Assembly (NCBI RefSeq): GCF_014695585.1
Contig: NZ_JACJON010000030.1
Span: forward strand, 32,540 to 96,539
Direction of reading: 5' to 3'
Length of the DNA: 64,000 nucleotides
DNA from: Microcoleus sp. FACHB-831
GTDB lineage: Bacteria; Cyanobacteriota; Cyanobacteriia; Cyanobacteriales; FACHB-T130
The notes beneath the pieces are model-generated. The model searched no databases. It was not told the origin of the DNA and worked only from the letters and a program-made list of their open reading frames with translations. This document shows positions 1-8,470 of the stretch, piece by piece. Every line of letters begins with the position of its first letter. Position 1 is the first letter of the stretch. The translations under genes were made by a program, and so were the position numbers.

Positions 1-1676
1 GCCTCCGCAACCTCGTCACGCTTGGCACCCTCATCACCCTGATTGGCGGCGGGATGGCAGCGCACTGGTTGGGCGAATTTCCTTGGCCCATTGCCTTTCT
101 CTACGCTTCCCTAGTAGTTGTAACGGGGCCAACAGTCATCAGCCCCCTGCTGAAGCAGGTAAAAGTAGATAGGCAAGTCGCCACCCTATTAGAAGGCGAA
201 GGTGTCTTAATCGACCCAGTGGGCGCTATCCTAGCCGTTGTCGTGCTAGACACCATTTTGAACGTGGATACCGACCCGATAGAAGCTTTTATTGGTCTTA
301 TCTTGCGTCTCGGCATTGGCGGCGGTATCGGTGCTTTTGGTGGCTGGTTGCTGGGATGGATTCTCAAAGAGGCCAAATTTCTATCAGAAGACCTGAAAAA
401 CTTGGTAGTTCTAGCAGGTTTGTGGGGGATGTTTGGTTTGGCGCAAACTATCCGCAGCGAGGCGGGGTTGATGTCAACCGTCGTCGCCGGAATTGTGATG
501 AAAGCCTCCTCGGTTCCCGATGAGCGATTATTGCGTCGCTTTAAGGGACAATTAACAATTCTAGGCGTGTCGGTCTTGTTCGTGCTGCTAGCTGCCGACT
601 TGTCGATGGCCAGCGTTGTTGCTTTGGGGTGGGGCAGCTTTTATACGGTACTAGCGCTAATGTTTATCGTGCGCCCGATTAACATCTGGCTGTGTACTTT
701 AAATAGCGGGATGAACTGGCGGCAAAAGTTATTTTTATGCTGGATTGCTCCTAGAGGGATAGTCTCGGCCTCTGTTGCTTCCTTGTTTGCCATTTTGCTG
801 ACCCAAAGGGGAATCAACGGCGGCGACTCTATCAAGGCTTTGGTCTTCCTCACCATAATGATGACAGTGTTTTTGCAAGGGCTGACGGCGCGCTGGGTGG
901 CTAGCTGGCTGCAAATCACTTCTCATGAAGCAACTGGCGCAGTAATTATCGGTTGCAATCCCCTCAGCCTTCTGATTGCTCGTTTGATTCAGGAAAAGGG
1001 CGAATCCGTAGTGCTGATCGATACAGACCCGGAGGCTTGCCGCAAAGCTGAAGAGGAAAATCTGCGCGTGTTTTTAAGTAGCGGTTTGGATACTGAAGTT
1101 CTGGAAGAAGCTGGACTCGACTCGATGGGGACTTTCCTGGCGATGACGAGTAATGGTGAGGTGAATGTAGTTCTGGCGCAACGAGCAGCAGAGGAGTTTC
1201 GCCCGCCTCGCGTTTTGGCAGTATTTCCACGCGATCCACAGGCTAGTACGCTGCCTACCAATTCTAAGGTTAATCAAGCTTTTATTCCTGACTTGCCGAT
1301 TAAGACTTGGAACCAGTATCTCAGCGAAGGGCAGGTGAAGTTGGGAAAAACGGCGCTGAGAGAGGATGGTTTTGCTTTTCAACAGGCTCATCTGCAAGCA
1401 TTAATTCGTTCTGGTGAGTTAGTACCACTTTTGGTGGAACGGGATGAACGGCTTCAGGTGATGCCAGCGACAGAGGAGTGGCTAGTGGGCGATCGCATTA
1501 TTTATGTGTTGCACGATCCTCGACCGAATCTGCTGAAGCGTTTGTCGGGTGCGAGTCCCTCTTCTCCTCTGACGCTGGAAAAGTTGCCCGAAGTTGAGGA
1601 AGTACCAATTTCTTTTGTAGCTGTAGCGAACCACCAAGAATTAAAGGAACCTCAAGCGGAAGCTACAGAAGCCTGA
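1..1676 (+). CDS. CPA-type Na+/H+ antiporter with C-terminal NAD-binding-like domain (5' partial)
   Basis: This is the 3' part of a monovalent cation/proton antiporter of the inner membrane. The first ATG is at 54, but the frame stays open and coding-like back to base 3 (LRNLVTLGTLITLIGGG), so the true start lies upstream of the window. Numbered from the ATG at 54, residues 1-285 are a series of hydrophobic segments containing the CPA1-type signature GEGVLIDPVGAI, whose membrane aspartate is the usual ion-binding site. A Rossmann-like segment follows (GAVIIGCNPLSLLIARLI, then VVLIDTDPEACRKAEEE), which resembles a TrkA-N/RCK domain and suggests nucleotide or redox gating. The C-terminal 100 residues look like a degenerate TrkA-C region. 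Family assignment is firm; the transported ion is inferred. Confidence 0.85.
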   Translation, partial: LRNLVTLGTLITLIGGGMAAHWLGEFPWPIAFLYASLVVVTGPTVISPLLKQVKVDRQVATLLEGEGVLIDPVGAILAVVVLDTILNVDTDPIEAFIGLILRLGIGGGIGAFGGWLLGWILKEAKFLSEDLKNLVVLAGLWGMFGLAQTIRSEAGLMSTVVAGIVMKASSVPDERLLRRFKGQLTILGVSVLFVLLAADLSMASVVALGWGSFYTVLALMFIVRPINIWLCTLNSGMNWRQKLFLCWIAPRGIVSASVASLFAILLTQRGINGGDSIKALVFLTIMMTVFLQGLTARWVASWLQITSHEATGAVIIGCNPLSLLIARLIQEKGESVVLIDTDPEACRKAEEENLRVFLSSGLDTEVLEEAGLDSMGTFLAMTSNGEVNVVLAQRAAEEFRPPRVLAVFPRDPQASTLPTNSKVNQAFIPDLPIKTWNQYLSEGQVKLGKTALREDGFAFQQAHLQALIRSGELVPLLVERDERLQVMPATEEWLVGDRIIYVLHDPRPNLLKRLSGASPSSPLTLEKLPEVEEVPISFVAVANHQELKEPQAEATEA

Positions 1677-1760
1677 CAAAATAAGGCAAAAGGCAAAAGA
1701 AAAAAGGCAAAAGAAAGAACAAATTTGCTGCTGCTTAAAATACCTTTTTTACTTTCTACC

Positions 1761-2456
1761 TTATTTCTTGGAAGTGCCGCCAGTTAAGCTTAATGGTGTA
1801 GGCTCTAACGGAGTTTCTCCATTTTCGGATTCTGTTACTAAGCTATTGGCCTCTAATTTCATTTGAAGGCGCTTTTGCTCTATTTCTTGTAAAATTATCG
1901 CTGCCAAATGGATAATAGCGATCGCGATCGCTCCTATTGATAGCACGTAGCTGTGTATGGTGTAAAAGTGTTCGACTGTCTCTGTACCAATTGCACCGCC
2001 GCCTGTCAGGATAGCTCGCAGTTGCGGGCCAATGAAAGGAATCGCCTCGATGGTTTGCAACTCAATACTAAGACGCCAGTAACCCAACTGACTCCAGTCT
2101 AAAATCATGGCTGTCCAACCTAGCGCGATCGCACTAAGCGTTAACAATATCCCGCTAATCCATGCAGTCAACCAGCTAGGCTGATACTTCCTACCCAAAA
2201 ACATCACTACAATTTCTATTAGCGAAACTCCAATTAGTCCATTCCCAGCTAAATTGTGTACGGTGTGAATTAACCAGCCATTGGAAACTTCTGTGTCTAT
2301 TGTTTGTAGCGAGTCATAAGCACCGCCAGCTGATGGTTCGTAGTAGTAAGCCAGCAAAATACCAGTGACCGCCGCTGTCAGACTCAACGTTACAATAGCT
2401 GTGGCTAAAATCGTAGCCAAACGTCGGAAGATGAATTCATATTTCTCGCTTTTCAT
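1761..2456 (-). CDS. Cytochrome b6-like membrane protein (paralogue, one haem ligand altered)
   Basis: This 231-residue protein aligns by eye with the cytochrome b N-terminal domain of cytochrome b6 along most of its length: four hydrophobic helices, YYYEP near residue 39, TEVSNGWLIHTVH at 55-67, and the HFYTIHSYVL motif. The fourth-helix histidines keep the b6 spacing of 15 residues (TIH..IIH). In the second helix, His67 matches b6 His86, but the position 14 residues later (b6 His100, a ligand of haem bn) is Glu81. The N-terminal region with the b6 cysteine that anchors haem cn is absent. It is therefore a paralogue, not petB, and may bind a single haem. It has a short hydrophilic tail and converges with the antiporter gene. 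Its electron partners are unknown. Confidence 0.7.
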   Translation of the reverse strand: MKSEKYEFIFRRLATILATAIVTLSLTAAVTGILLAYYYEPSAGGAYDSLQTIDTEVSNGWLIHTVHNLAGNGLIGVSLIEIVVMFLGRKYQPSWLTAWISGILLTLSAIALGWTAMILDWSQLGYWRLSIELQTIEAIPFIGPQLRAILTGGGAIGTETVEHFYTIHSYVLSIGAIAIAIIHLAAIILQEIEQKRLQMKLEANSLVTESENGETPLEPTPLSLTGGTSKK

Positions 2457-2733
2457 GGCTTGATTTTACTTTTCTTAACTAAAAGCTTTACATTTGTTAA
2501 TATGCTAGCGAGACTCTGAAGGGAAGTTATTGCTCTAAGAGCATATTCCTGAAGAGAGAAGTAAAAAAAATATTATGAATTAGCGTTTTCTAGGTGCAAA
2601 GCGATAAAAGCTAGCGCTTGATTTAACACAAAAAAATAAAATTAAAATGCTGCTGAAGTCTGAAGGTAAAGCGCGATCGCGTTTTACATCCAGTTGCTTC
2701 CGCAGCACCATACGTTTATTATTTTTGTGTTAA

Positions 2734-3507
2734 TTAAGCAACTGCTAATGCTTCCTGTCCGTGTTTCCGCATCAGATCCATAAGTTCGTCGCGATAGTCG
2801 TGGAATTTAGAGTGACGTTTAACCGTTTGGGTGCGTTCGGGTAGCTTAATTGTTATTTCTTTTCGCACAGTACCAGGACGCGCACCCAGAGCATAAATTC
2901 GGTTAGAAAGGAAGACGGCTTCTTCTACATCGTGGGTAATCATAAAGACTGTGATCTTAGTGCGTTGCCACAGGTCTAACATAAATTCGTGCATCGACTC
3001 TTTGGTGTGAACGTCCAATGCACCGAAGGGTTCATCCATCAGCAAAACTTTAGGTTCTGAGACAAGGGCACGCGCGATCGCCACCCGTTGCTTCATCCCA
3101 CCCGATAGCTCCTTCGGCAATGCCTTGGCAAAGTTAGCCAACCCTACGACGCTAAGGTAATAGCTAGCTTGTTCGCGTCTTATCTTCTTCGGTACGCCCT
3201 GAAGCTTGAGTCCAAACTCGGTATTTTCTTGCACGCTCATCCAGGGGAAAAGCGTATAGTGCTGAAACACCATACCTCGGTCTGGCCCCGGTGCAGTGAC
3301 GCACACTCCATCAACTCTGACTTCCCCAGAGGTGGGCTTATCAAGTCCGGCAATTTGTCGCAGCAGGGTAGATTTGCCCGACCCCGATGCTCCCACAGCG
3401 CAGATAAATTCCCCCTGTTTAATGGTCATGTTAATGTCTTTGAGGACAACTAATTTTCCATTTTTTGTCTCAAATTGCTTGTGCAGGTTGTTGATTTGCA
3501 GATACAT
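2734..3507 (-). CDS. ABC importer ATP-binding protein (NrtD/TauB/SsuB type), probable guanidine uptake
   Basis: This is the cytoplasmic ATPase of a type I ABC importer, 257 residues, the usual length. Walker A is GASGSGKST at 39-47, the Q-loop is near 82, the signature LSGGMKQR is at 134-141, Walker B VLLMDE is at 154-159 and the H-loop histidine is at 192. The frame starts at ATG with a purine-rich AAGAGG upstream. It is the last gene of a minus-strand set (solute-binding lipoprotein, permease, ATPase) behind the gdmH-hypA-hypB genes. By gene order it corresponds to Synechocystis sll1082. Nitrate, taurine and sulfonate importers share this ATPase type, so the guanidine substrate is inferred from context and not from this sequence. 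Confidence 0.85.
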   Translation of the reverse strand: MYLQINNLHKQFETKNGKLVVLKDINMTIKQGEFICAVGASGSGKSTLLRQIAGLDKPTSGEVRVDGVCVTAPGPDRGMVFQHYTLFPWMSVQENTEFGLKLQGVPKKIRREQASYYLSVVGLANFAKALPKELSGGMKQRVAIARALVSEPKVLLMDEPFGALDVHTKESMHEFMLDLWQRTKITVFMITHDVEEAVFLSNRIYALGARPGTVRKEITIKLPERTQTVKRHSKFHDYRDELMDLMRKHGQEALAVA

Positions 3508-3630
3508 AAATTAAGCCTCTTAAACACAAATTAGATTTCGCAATTAATAAAATAAACAAATAACGATATATTTTTAATTTTAATTGCCTCGCGAGCGTTT
3601 ATTCTCTCCATAAGCGACGTTGGCAAATAA

Positions 3631-4476
3631 CTATCGTTGTTGACTTGCCCATTTGCACGAAACACGTAGGAAATATTGAAATATTAGATCGAATGCCAGC
3701 CCAATTACACCAATTACAATTAATCCAACAAAAATCTCATCAGTCCTTAAAAACCTACCTGCTATGCTAATTCTGCGGCCTAAACCTTCATTTGCAGCAA
3801 TCAATTCTGAAACAATTACTAATTGCCATGCTGCTGCTAAGTTGATACGGCAAGCATCAAGAATTCCAGGCAAAACGTGGGGAAAAATAACCTGTAGTAG
3901 CGCTTGGTTGCGATCGCCTCCTAAAATGTAGGTTGCTTCAATCAAGTCTTTTGATACGAATTTCACCGTATCCATCACCATCAGGGAGTTAAAGAAAAAT
4001 ACCCCGATGAAGATGAGGGTAATTTTGGGTTCCTCTCCTATGCCCAAATATAAAATTAACAAAGGAATGAATGCAGGCGCAGGCATATAGCGCATTAACC
4101 CAAAAAGCGGTTCTAGCAAGGCGCGGATGCTAGCAAAACTGCCCATCAAAACCCCAACTGGGATAGAAAAAGCTGCTGCAAATATAAACCCTACGCCAAC
4201 GCGCCACAAACTTGCGACGGTATCTTTGAGGAGTTCGCGAGTACTCCACAACCTGCCAAATGCCTCAAGTACTTTACCCGGTGAAGGCAAAAACTGAGGG
4301 TCTATGTTTCCAAATGTTGTCGCCAACCACCATAACAGCACTGGAAGGGCAATAGATGTAGCCATTAATACTGTGCTGAGGGGTTTGGGAATGTCTTCAG
4401 CAAGTCGCCAAAAAACCGTTGAATTAAGTTTTTTATGCTGGATGTAATCTCGAATCGAATCAGGGTTTTGACTCAT
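3631..4476 (-). CDS. ABC importer permease (NrtB/TauC/SsuC type), probable guanidine uptake
   Basis: This 281-residue inner-membrane permease has about six hydrophobic segments. Its cytoplasmic EAA-type coupling loop (EATYILGGDRNQALLQVIFP, about 180-199) contacts the ATPase. Length and layout are those of the BPD_transp_1 family. It lies between the solute-binding lipoprotein gene (46 bp upstream) and the ATPase gene (123 bp downstream), all on the minus strand. Its place behind gdmH and the nickel chaperones suggests guanidine or a related small cationic nitrogen compound as substrate. Sequence alone cannot separate it from nitrate or sulfonate permeases. Confidence 0.85.
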   Translation of the reverse strand: MSQNPDSIRDYIQHKKLNSTVFWRLAEDIPKPLSTVLMATSIALPVLLWWLATTFGNIDPQFLPSPGKVLEAFGRLWSTRELLKDTVASLWRVGVGFIFAAAFSIPVGVLMGSFASIRALLEPLFGLMRYMPAPAFIPLLILYLGIGEEPKITLIFIGVFFFNSLMVMDTVKFVSKDLIEATYILGGDRNQALLQVIFPHVLPGILDACRINLAAAWQLVIVSELIAANEGLGRRISIAGRFLRTDEIFVGLIVIGVIGLAFDLIFQYFLRVSCKWASQQR

Positions 4477-4522
4477 AATGGTTTTGGATTTTAATATATT
4501 TATTGGCAGCTATTATCATTCC

Positions 4523-5587
4523 TTACGGGCTAATCGGTGATGATGTTTTAATCTTTTCTGCGTAGGCTTTGACAAAGCGATCGTCAAATAATTTGCTAAT
4601 GTCAGATTGACTTTTTGCTAGACCCACTTCTGTAAGAAACTTGTTCATTTCCTGAGCTGCAAATTGTAGCGAACCCAAATCGTTACCTACTTGGAAAGCT
4701 TTTAGGTTTTCCTCTACCGTGAAAATCTTAGTGCCATCAGCATAATCTTTGTATTCACTAACAGGAACCCCTGCTCGTTTAGCCATAATTTCATAGGCTT
4801 TGTTTAGATTTGCCTTCATGTAGTCCAAAGTGACAAACCAGGAATCAACTAATGCCTGCACGCGGTCGGGATGTTCCTGCACAAATTTGCGCGTGAATAC
4901 TAGATGATCGGAAATTGCTCCGGGAAAGTCTTTGGAACTGAATAATTCTTTACTACCTTGACGCTTCAATGCCTGAGTGGTGAAGGGGGCAAATACCGCC
5001 GTCGCATCGACTTGTCCTGCTACAAATGCTGCGGCGGATTTGCCTGTTTCTAAAGGTATAAATTTTATATCTTGCCTCTGTAAACCTGCTTTCTTCAGTC
5101 CTAGCAGTAGCAGAAAATGATCTACCGTGCCTTCCTCTGCGGCTACTTTTTTGCCTTTTAGGTCAGCGATTGAGTTAATACCCTCCCGGACGATAACTTT
5201 ATCGTTACCAGTGGAGTTGTCATTTACCAGTACAATGACTTGATCTGCGCCACCCGATAGGGAGCTAACTGTATCTCCCAGCGTTTGACTGTTGGCATCT
5301 ATTTGTCCCGCAGTTAGGGTGCTGATAGATTCGAGGTATCCGTCGAACCACTTGAGGTCTACGGGGACTTTATTTGCCTGAAAAATTCCTTGTTCTTGCG
5401 CTACTTGCCAAGGAAACCAACCGGGCCACGCGCTGAATCCTAGACGGACTGAACTAGCAGTTACTTTGGTATTGGACTCGATTTCAGTCGTTGTTTTGAT
5501 ATACGTTGCAGGATTAACGCAACCTACAACAAAAATTAATCCAGCTAGAAAAAGGATGCAGAAGGATAGGGGCGATCGCACTTTCAT
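4523..5587 (-). CDS. ABC importer solute-binding lipoprotein (NMT1/SsuA-like)
   Basis: This 354-residue periplasmic binding protein is anchored by a lipobox: a hydrophobic signal ends in VVGC with Cys23 as the lipidation site. The mature part has the NMT1/THI5/SsuA fold signature (VRLGFSAWPGWFPWQVAQEQ near 47; LKGKKVAAEEGTVDHFLLLL near 142). The ATG is preceded by AGGAGA, a good ribosome binding site. It is first of the three importer genes and lies 357 bp downstream of the HypB-like gene. That spacer carries a dispersed repeat, so the importer may have its own promoter or depend on read-through. It corresponds by position to Synechocystis sll1080; ligand inferred. Confidence 0.85.
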   Translation of the reverse strand: MKVRSPLSFCILFLAGLIFVVGCVNPATYIKTTTEIESNTKVTASSVRLGFSAWPGWFPWQVAQEQGIFQANKVPVDLKWFDGYLESISTLTAGQIDANSQTLGDTVSSLSGGADQVIVLVNDNSTGNDKVIVREGINSIADLKGKKVAAEEGTVDHFLLLLGLKKAGLQRQDIKFIPLETGKSAAAFVAGQVDATAVFAPFTTQALKRQGSKELFSSKDFPGAISDHLVFTRKFVQEHPDRVQALVDSWFVTLDYMKANLNKAYEIMAKRAGVPVSEYKDYADGTKIFTVEENLKAFQVGNDLGSLQFAAQEMNKFLTEVGLAKSQSDISKLFDDRFVKAYAEKIKTSSPISP

Positions 5588-5944
5588 ACTATCTCCTTAG
5601 ACAGAGATTTTTAGCGAGTTGCCAGATGTTTGTTTTTGGCGATTGGGAATGATGATTTTTTAGAGCGGTTGCTTATGTGTAGCAAATAATGTACCCACCG
5701 CTTTGTTATTTCTGTTACAAAATCCTGCTGTTGGGTTAAATAATGCAAAACCCAATATTTTTACAGCTTTTGCTCCTCAATTTCTTTGAGTATTGCAATA
5801 ATGCCCATGGTAAATTCCTGGGCGGACAAGATGCCCACCCTGCAAGACTAAACTAAGGAACCGCGAAGACGCAAAGAGCGCGAAGAAAAGAGCGGAAGAG
5901 AGAGTTCACGAATGATTTAGGATTGCTATAAACTTGTTATATTT
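5588..5944. other. Intergenic stretch between importer and nickel-chaperone genes
   Basis: No gene is supported in these 357 bases. They hold a cyanobacterial GGGCGG..GCCCACCCTGC type spacer motif near 5820-5845 and one copy of a dispersed repeat (5855-5929). The rest is AT-rich, and no convincing terminator is seen. Confidence 0.6.
5855..5929 (+). repeat. Dispersed repeat, copy 1 (AAGGAACCGCGAAGACGC family)
   Basis: The 75-bp segment from AAGGAACCGCGAAGACGC to TTTAGGATTGCTAT recurs at 8918-9019 in the same orientation, with about 28 extra bases in the second copy. The two copies bracket the hypB-hypA-gdmH-riboswitch segment. It resembles the widespread cyanobacterial AACCGCAGAGGCGCAGAG spacer repeats; no coding potential is seen. 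Confidence 0.75.
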
Positions 5945-6691
5945 TCAATGAACAGTGGATAGTTGATGTTGAGCAGTGGGCGACTGATTAATCTGAGAGC
6001 GTAACCAATCAAACCAAGCATCTAACCCTTCTCCTGTCTTGGTAGATACAGGAATAATGGCTACGTGAGGATTCATCTGTCGGACGTTTTCCACAATTTG
6101 ATTCACGTCAACATCCAGATGGGGTGCTAAATCCATCTTGGTAATCAACAAGCAATCCGCTTCTTGAAACATTACCGGATATTTCAAGGGCTTGTCTTCG
6201 CCCTCTGTCAAACTCAACAAGGCAACTTTAGCGTGTTCGCCCACTTCAAATTCAGCCGGACAAACTAGATTGCCAACGTTTTCTACAAGTACAAAATCAA
6301 ATTCCGCAGGGTTGTATTCATGGGCTAAGCGATGAATCCCACCCGCAACCATTTTGGAGTCCAAATGGCAAGAACGACCTGTATTAATCGCAATCACCGG
6401 AACGTTGTATTTGCGGAGGCGATCCGCATCCAGTTCCGTAGTCATGTCGCCCTCAATTACTGCAATTTTGTATTCGTTTGTGAGGACGGCTAGGGTTCTT
6501 TCTAGCAATGCAGTTTTACCTGCACCGGGGCTGCTCATAACGTTGAAGCAAGTGATGCCCCATCGATCAAAATGGGCGCGGTTGTGGTCTGCTCCTTCCT
6601 GATTAGCATGGAGCAAGTTAATTCCTAAAGCAGCGTCAAACGTTTGATGCATATGTTTCGGCAGAGTCAGAACAATATTCAATTCGGTCAA
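5945..6691 (-). CDS. HypB-like nickel-chaperone GTPase for guanidine hydrolase
   Basis: This is a G3E GTPase of the HypB type that would deliver Ni2+ to an apo-metalloenzyme. The P-loop is SSPGAGKT at 53-60. The conserved [11 protein letters not shown] metal/switch segment and the [11 protein letters not shown] segment are present. The N-terminus lacks the histidine-rich Ni store of some HypBs. The frame overlaps the upstream hypA-like gene by 56 bases; an internal ATG (Met14, [10 protein letters not shown], at 6652) may be the true start and shortens the overlap to 17 bases. No hydrogenase structural genes are nearby, and the neighbour is gdmH, so it is assigned to guanidine hydrolase maturation as for Synechocystis Sll1079. 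It could also serve hydrogenase elsewhere in the genome. Confidence 0.85.
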   Translation of the reverse strand: MTELNIVLTLPKHMHQTFDAALGINLLHANQEGADHNRAHFDRWGITCFNVMSSPGAGKTALLERTLAVLTNEYKIAVIEGDMTTELDADRLRKYNVPVIAINTGRSCHLDSKMVAGGIHRLAHEYNPAEFDFVLVENVGNLVCPAEFEVGEHAKVALLSLTEGEDKPLKYPVMFQEADCLLITKMDLAPHLDVDVNQIVENVRQMNPHVAIIPVSTKTGEGLDAWFDWLRSQINQSPTAQHQLSTVH

Positions 6692-7016
6692 TTTTTAGCT
6701 CTCGCCCAGAGCGAATATCTTCCATTGGCGCTCGACAGCTTGGACAAGCGTATTGAATGCCAATTTCAGGACGATATTCTTGCTGACAAGGATGGCAAAA
6801 AGCAATTAAAGGAATTTCCCTAATTACTAAGGTTGCTCCTTCTAAGAAAGTGTTGCGGGTCTGGACTTCAAAGGCGAATTGTAAACTCACAGGTTCGACA
6901 CAGGTGAACTGGCCGACTATGAGATGAATGTGGGAAATTTTGGGTTGCTCTGGTTGCGCTTCCCACCAATTTCGCACAGTCACAATTAACGCCTTTGTCA
7001 TGTCGGTTTCGTGCAT
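6636..7016 (-). CDS. HypA-like nickel-chaperone protein for guanidine hydrolase
   Basis: This is a 126-residue HypA/HybF-family zinc protein. It begins Met-His-Glu, in which the N-terminus and His2 form the nickel site of HypA. Two CxxC zinc knuckles are visible (CHPC near 74-77 and CPSC near 91-94). The 3' end overlaps the HypB-like gene, indicating translational coupling, and the gene lies about 120 bp downstream of gdmH. The order gdmH-hypA-hypB matches Synechocystis sll1077-1079, where the Hyp-like pair is required for Ni loading of guanidine hydrolase. No hydrogenase genes occur in the window. Confidence 0.85.
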   Translation of the reverse strand: MHETDMTKALIVTVRNWWEAQPEQPKISHIHLIVGQFTCVEPVSLQFAFEVQTRNTFLEGATLVIREIPLIAFCHPCQQEYRPEIGIQYACPSCRAPMEDIRSGRELKIDRIEYCSDSAETYASNV

Positions 7017-7060
7017 AGCCGATTTTTGATTTTGGATTTTCGATTTTGGATGGGTTGATT

Positions 7061-7089
7061 TTCGTTCCCAGGTTCAAGCTGGGAACGAA
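7061..7089. repeat. Hairpin repeat (CGTTCCCAG..CTGGGAACG family)
   Basis: An 11-bp perfect stem TTCGTTCCCAG/CTGGGAACGAA with a 7-base loop lies between hypA and gdmH. A second small stem (GGAGGT/ACCTCC) follows at about 7095-7109. The core matches the hairpin at 45302-45340, so both belong to one dispersed palindrome family. It may affect mRNA stability or read-through inside the operon. Confidence 0.7.
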
Positions 7090-7135
7090 ATCCGGGAGGT
7101 TCTACCTCCTTTATCCTCGTTACCTCCTGCCTTCT

Positions 7136-8341
7136 TTACGTCCAGTCCACGAGTTCAGGTTCTGACTCTGGGAAAATGTAGGGGGCTTTCTGCTTACGTG
7201 GCAACTGACCCGACACTACTAAATGCGCCATGGTGTCGCAGATTACTCTAGTTGCCATTAGTGAGGTCATATCGCTAATGTCGTAGGGGGGAGAAACTTC
7301 CACTACTTCTAGGCCGCATACGGGTGCTTTCTGCACAATTTTGGCTAGCAAACTCAGGGCTTCGCGAGGCAGCAAGCCACCGGGTTCCGGCCAACCAGTA
7401 CCGGGTACAAATCCAGCGTCGAGGCAGTCGATGTCAAAGCTGATCCACACGCAATCTGTACCATCGAGGGCGCGTTCTAAGGCGAAGTCTGCGGCTGCAT
7501 CAATTCCCTTTTCTACGATGTCAGTAACGGTGAGGATGTTGGTGGCGCGATCGCGACAAACTTTTACCCCATCGCGAGGCACTTGCCAGCCACCAATGCC
7601 CAGTTGTACCAAGTTCTTGGCGGGAGCATTCTTGATGTTGGTGGCGTGGAACCAAGGACAGGTGTGCATCCTTTCGTCCAAGTCTGTTTCTTGGGTATCT
7701 ACGTGGCGATCGAAGTGGATAATACCCACTTTTTTATCACCCAAGTGCCGACAAATACCGCGCACGGTAGGGAAACCAATAGAGTGGTCGCCACCCAGAA
7801 TAATCGGGAAAGCACCAGAGTTGAAGATGTGGGCAATGCCCTTAGAAATTTGGTCAAATGATTTTTCGTTGTTGGCGGGAATAGTGAAGATATCGCCGAC
7901 ATCGCAAAGGGTGATTTGTTCGCGCAGGTCAACCCCTAATTCAAAGTTGTAGGGGGTGTAGAGTGCAGAGATGCGCCGAATTCCTTGCGGCCCAAAACGG
8001 GTTCCGGGACGATAGGTGGTTCCGGAGTCGTGAGGAACGCCGACGATGGCTACATCGTATTCTCCAACTCTGCGAACGTCTTCGAGGTAAGGTGCTTTGA
8101 GGAAAGTGTTGATGCCTGCGTAGTGGGGTAGTTCGCCACGAGAGAAGGTAGGAATCCGGCGATCGCGTATACTCTCTGCTGCTTCTAATCCGTATTCCAG
8201 CCCTTTCGATACTTCCTGTTGCCACCCCGACATTGGCAGCCTGGTTTCCAAATCTAAGGCACGTTGCGCTTGGCTTGGGAAGTCCCCATTATTTGTAGCT
8301 GGGCTTTGAAATATGGGGTTTTCAGGAGAATTTTCAGTCAT
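7136..8341 (-). CDS. gdmH: Guanidine hydrolase, Ni-dependent, arginase/agmatinase superfamily
   Basis: This enzyme hydrolyses guanidine to urea and ammonia and is often mis-annotated as agmatinase. It has the ureohydrolase metal-binding segments GGDHS (about 183-187), HFDRHVDT (about 209-216; Arg where arginases usually have Ala) and SFDIDCLDAGFVPGTG (about 301-316). The following TQETDLDERMHTCPWFH is the stretch I associate with cyanobacterial guanidine hydrolases (Sll1077 type). The longest frame begins at a TTG (8365); I use the ATG at 8341, preceded by AGGG at proper spacing, giving 401 residues. A guanidine-I riboswitch sits directly upstream and HypA/HypB-like chaperones downstream, which strongly supports guanidine over agmatine as substrate. 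Confidence 0.92.
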   Translation of the reverse strand: MTENSPENPIFQSPATNNGDFPSQAQRALDLETRLPMSGWQQEVSKGLEYGLEAAESIRDRRIPTFSRGELPHYAGINTFLKAPYLEDVRRVGEYDVAIVGVPHDSGTTYRPGTRFGPQGIRRISALYTPYNFELGVDLREQITLCDVGDIFTIPANNEKSFDQISKGIAHIFNSGAFPIILGGDHSIGFPTVRGICRHLGDKKVGIIHFDRHVDTQETDLDERMHTCPWFHATNIKNAPAKNLVQLGIGGWQVPRDGVKVCRDRATNILTVTDIVEKGIDAAADFALERALDGTDCVWISFDIDCLDAGFVPGTGWPEPGGLLPREALSLLAKIVQKAPVCGLEVVEVSPPYDISDMTSLMATRVICDTMAHLVVSGQLPRKQKAPYIFPESEPELVDWT

Positions 8342-8409
8342 TTGGCACCCTAGCGCGATTTTCAAAACAACATTTTTGGAGCAGATTCACTTGCTTGCCT
8401 CCTGAATGC

Positions 8410-8470
8410 CAACGAAGAAAGCCCAGGAGAACAAGTTCAGCCTTATAGACTGATATGTTCCTCCCGGGCT
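8410..8470 (-). terminator. Riboswitch-controlled intrinsic terminator
   Basis: On the minus strand the left arm (8470-8456, AGCCCGGGAGGAACA) pairs with the right arm (8433-8420, TGTTCTCCTGGGCT): 14 pairs, one of them G-U, with one bulged G. A U-rich run (UUUCUUCGUU) follows. The left arm is the conserved 3' segment of the guanidine-I aptamer, so ligand binding and terminator formation exclude each other. This predicts that guanidine prevents termination. Confidence 0.85.

Noticed and set aside
1679..1725. GGCAAAAG repeats after the antiporter gene as a gene or element
   Set aside because: Low-complexity A-rich spacer of a type common in cyanobacteria; only the palindromic forms at 16933 and 31066 look functional.
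5945..7016. Hydrogenase maturation (hypA/hypB) as part of a hydrogenase locus
   Set aside because: No hydrogenase structural or other hyp genes lie nearby; a guanidine hydrolase and its riboswitch do.
7136..8341. Agmatinase (speB)
   Set aside because: Family resemblance is real, but the guanidine riboswitch, nickel chaperones and the HTCPWFH segment point to guanidine hydrolase.
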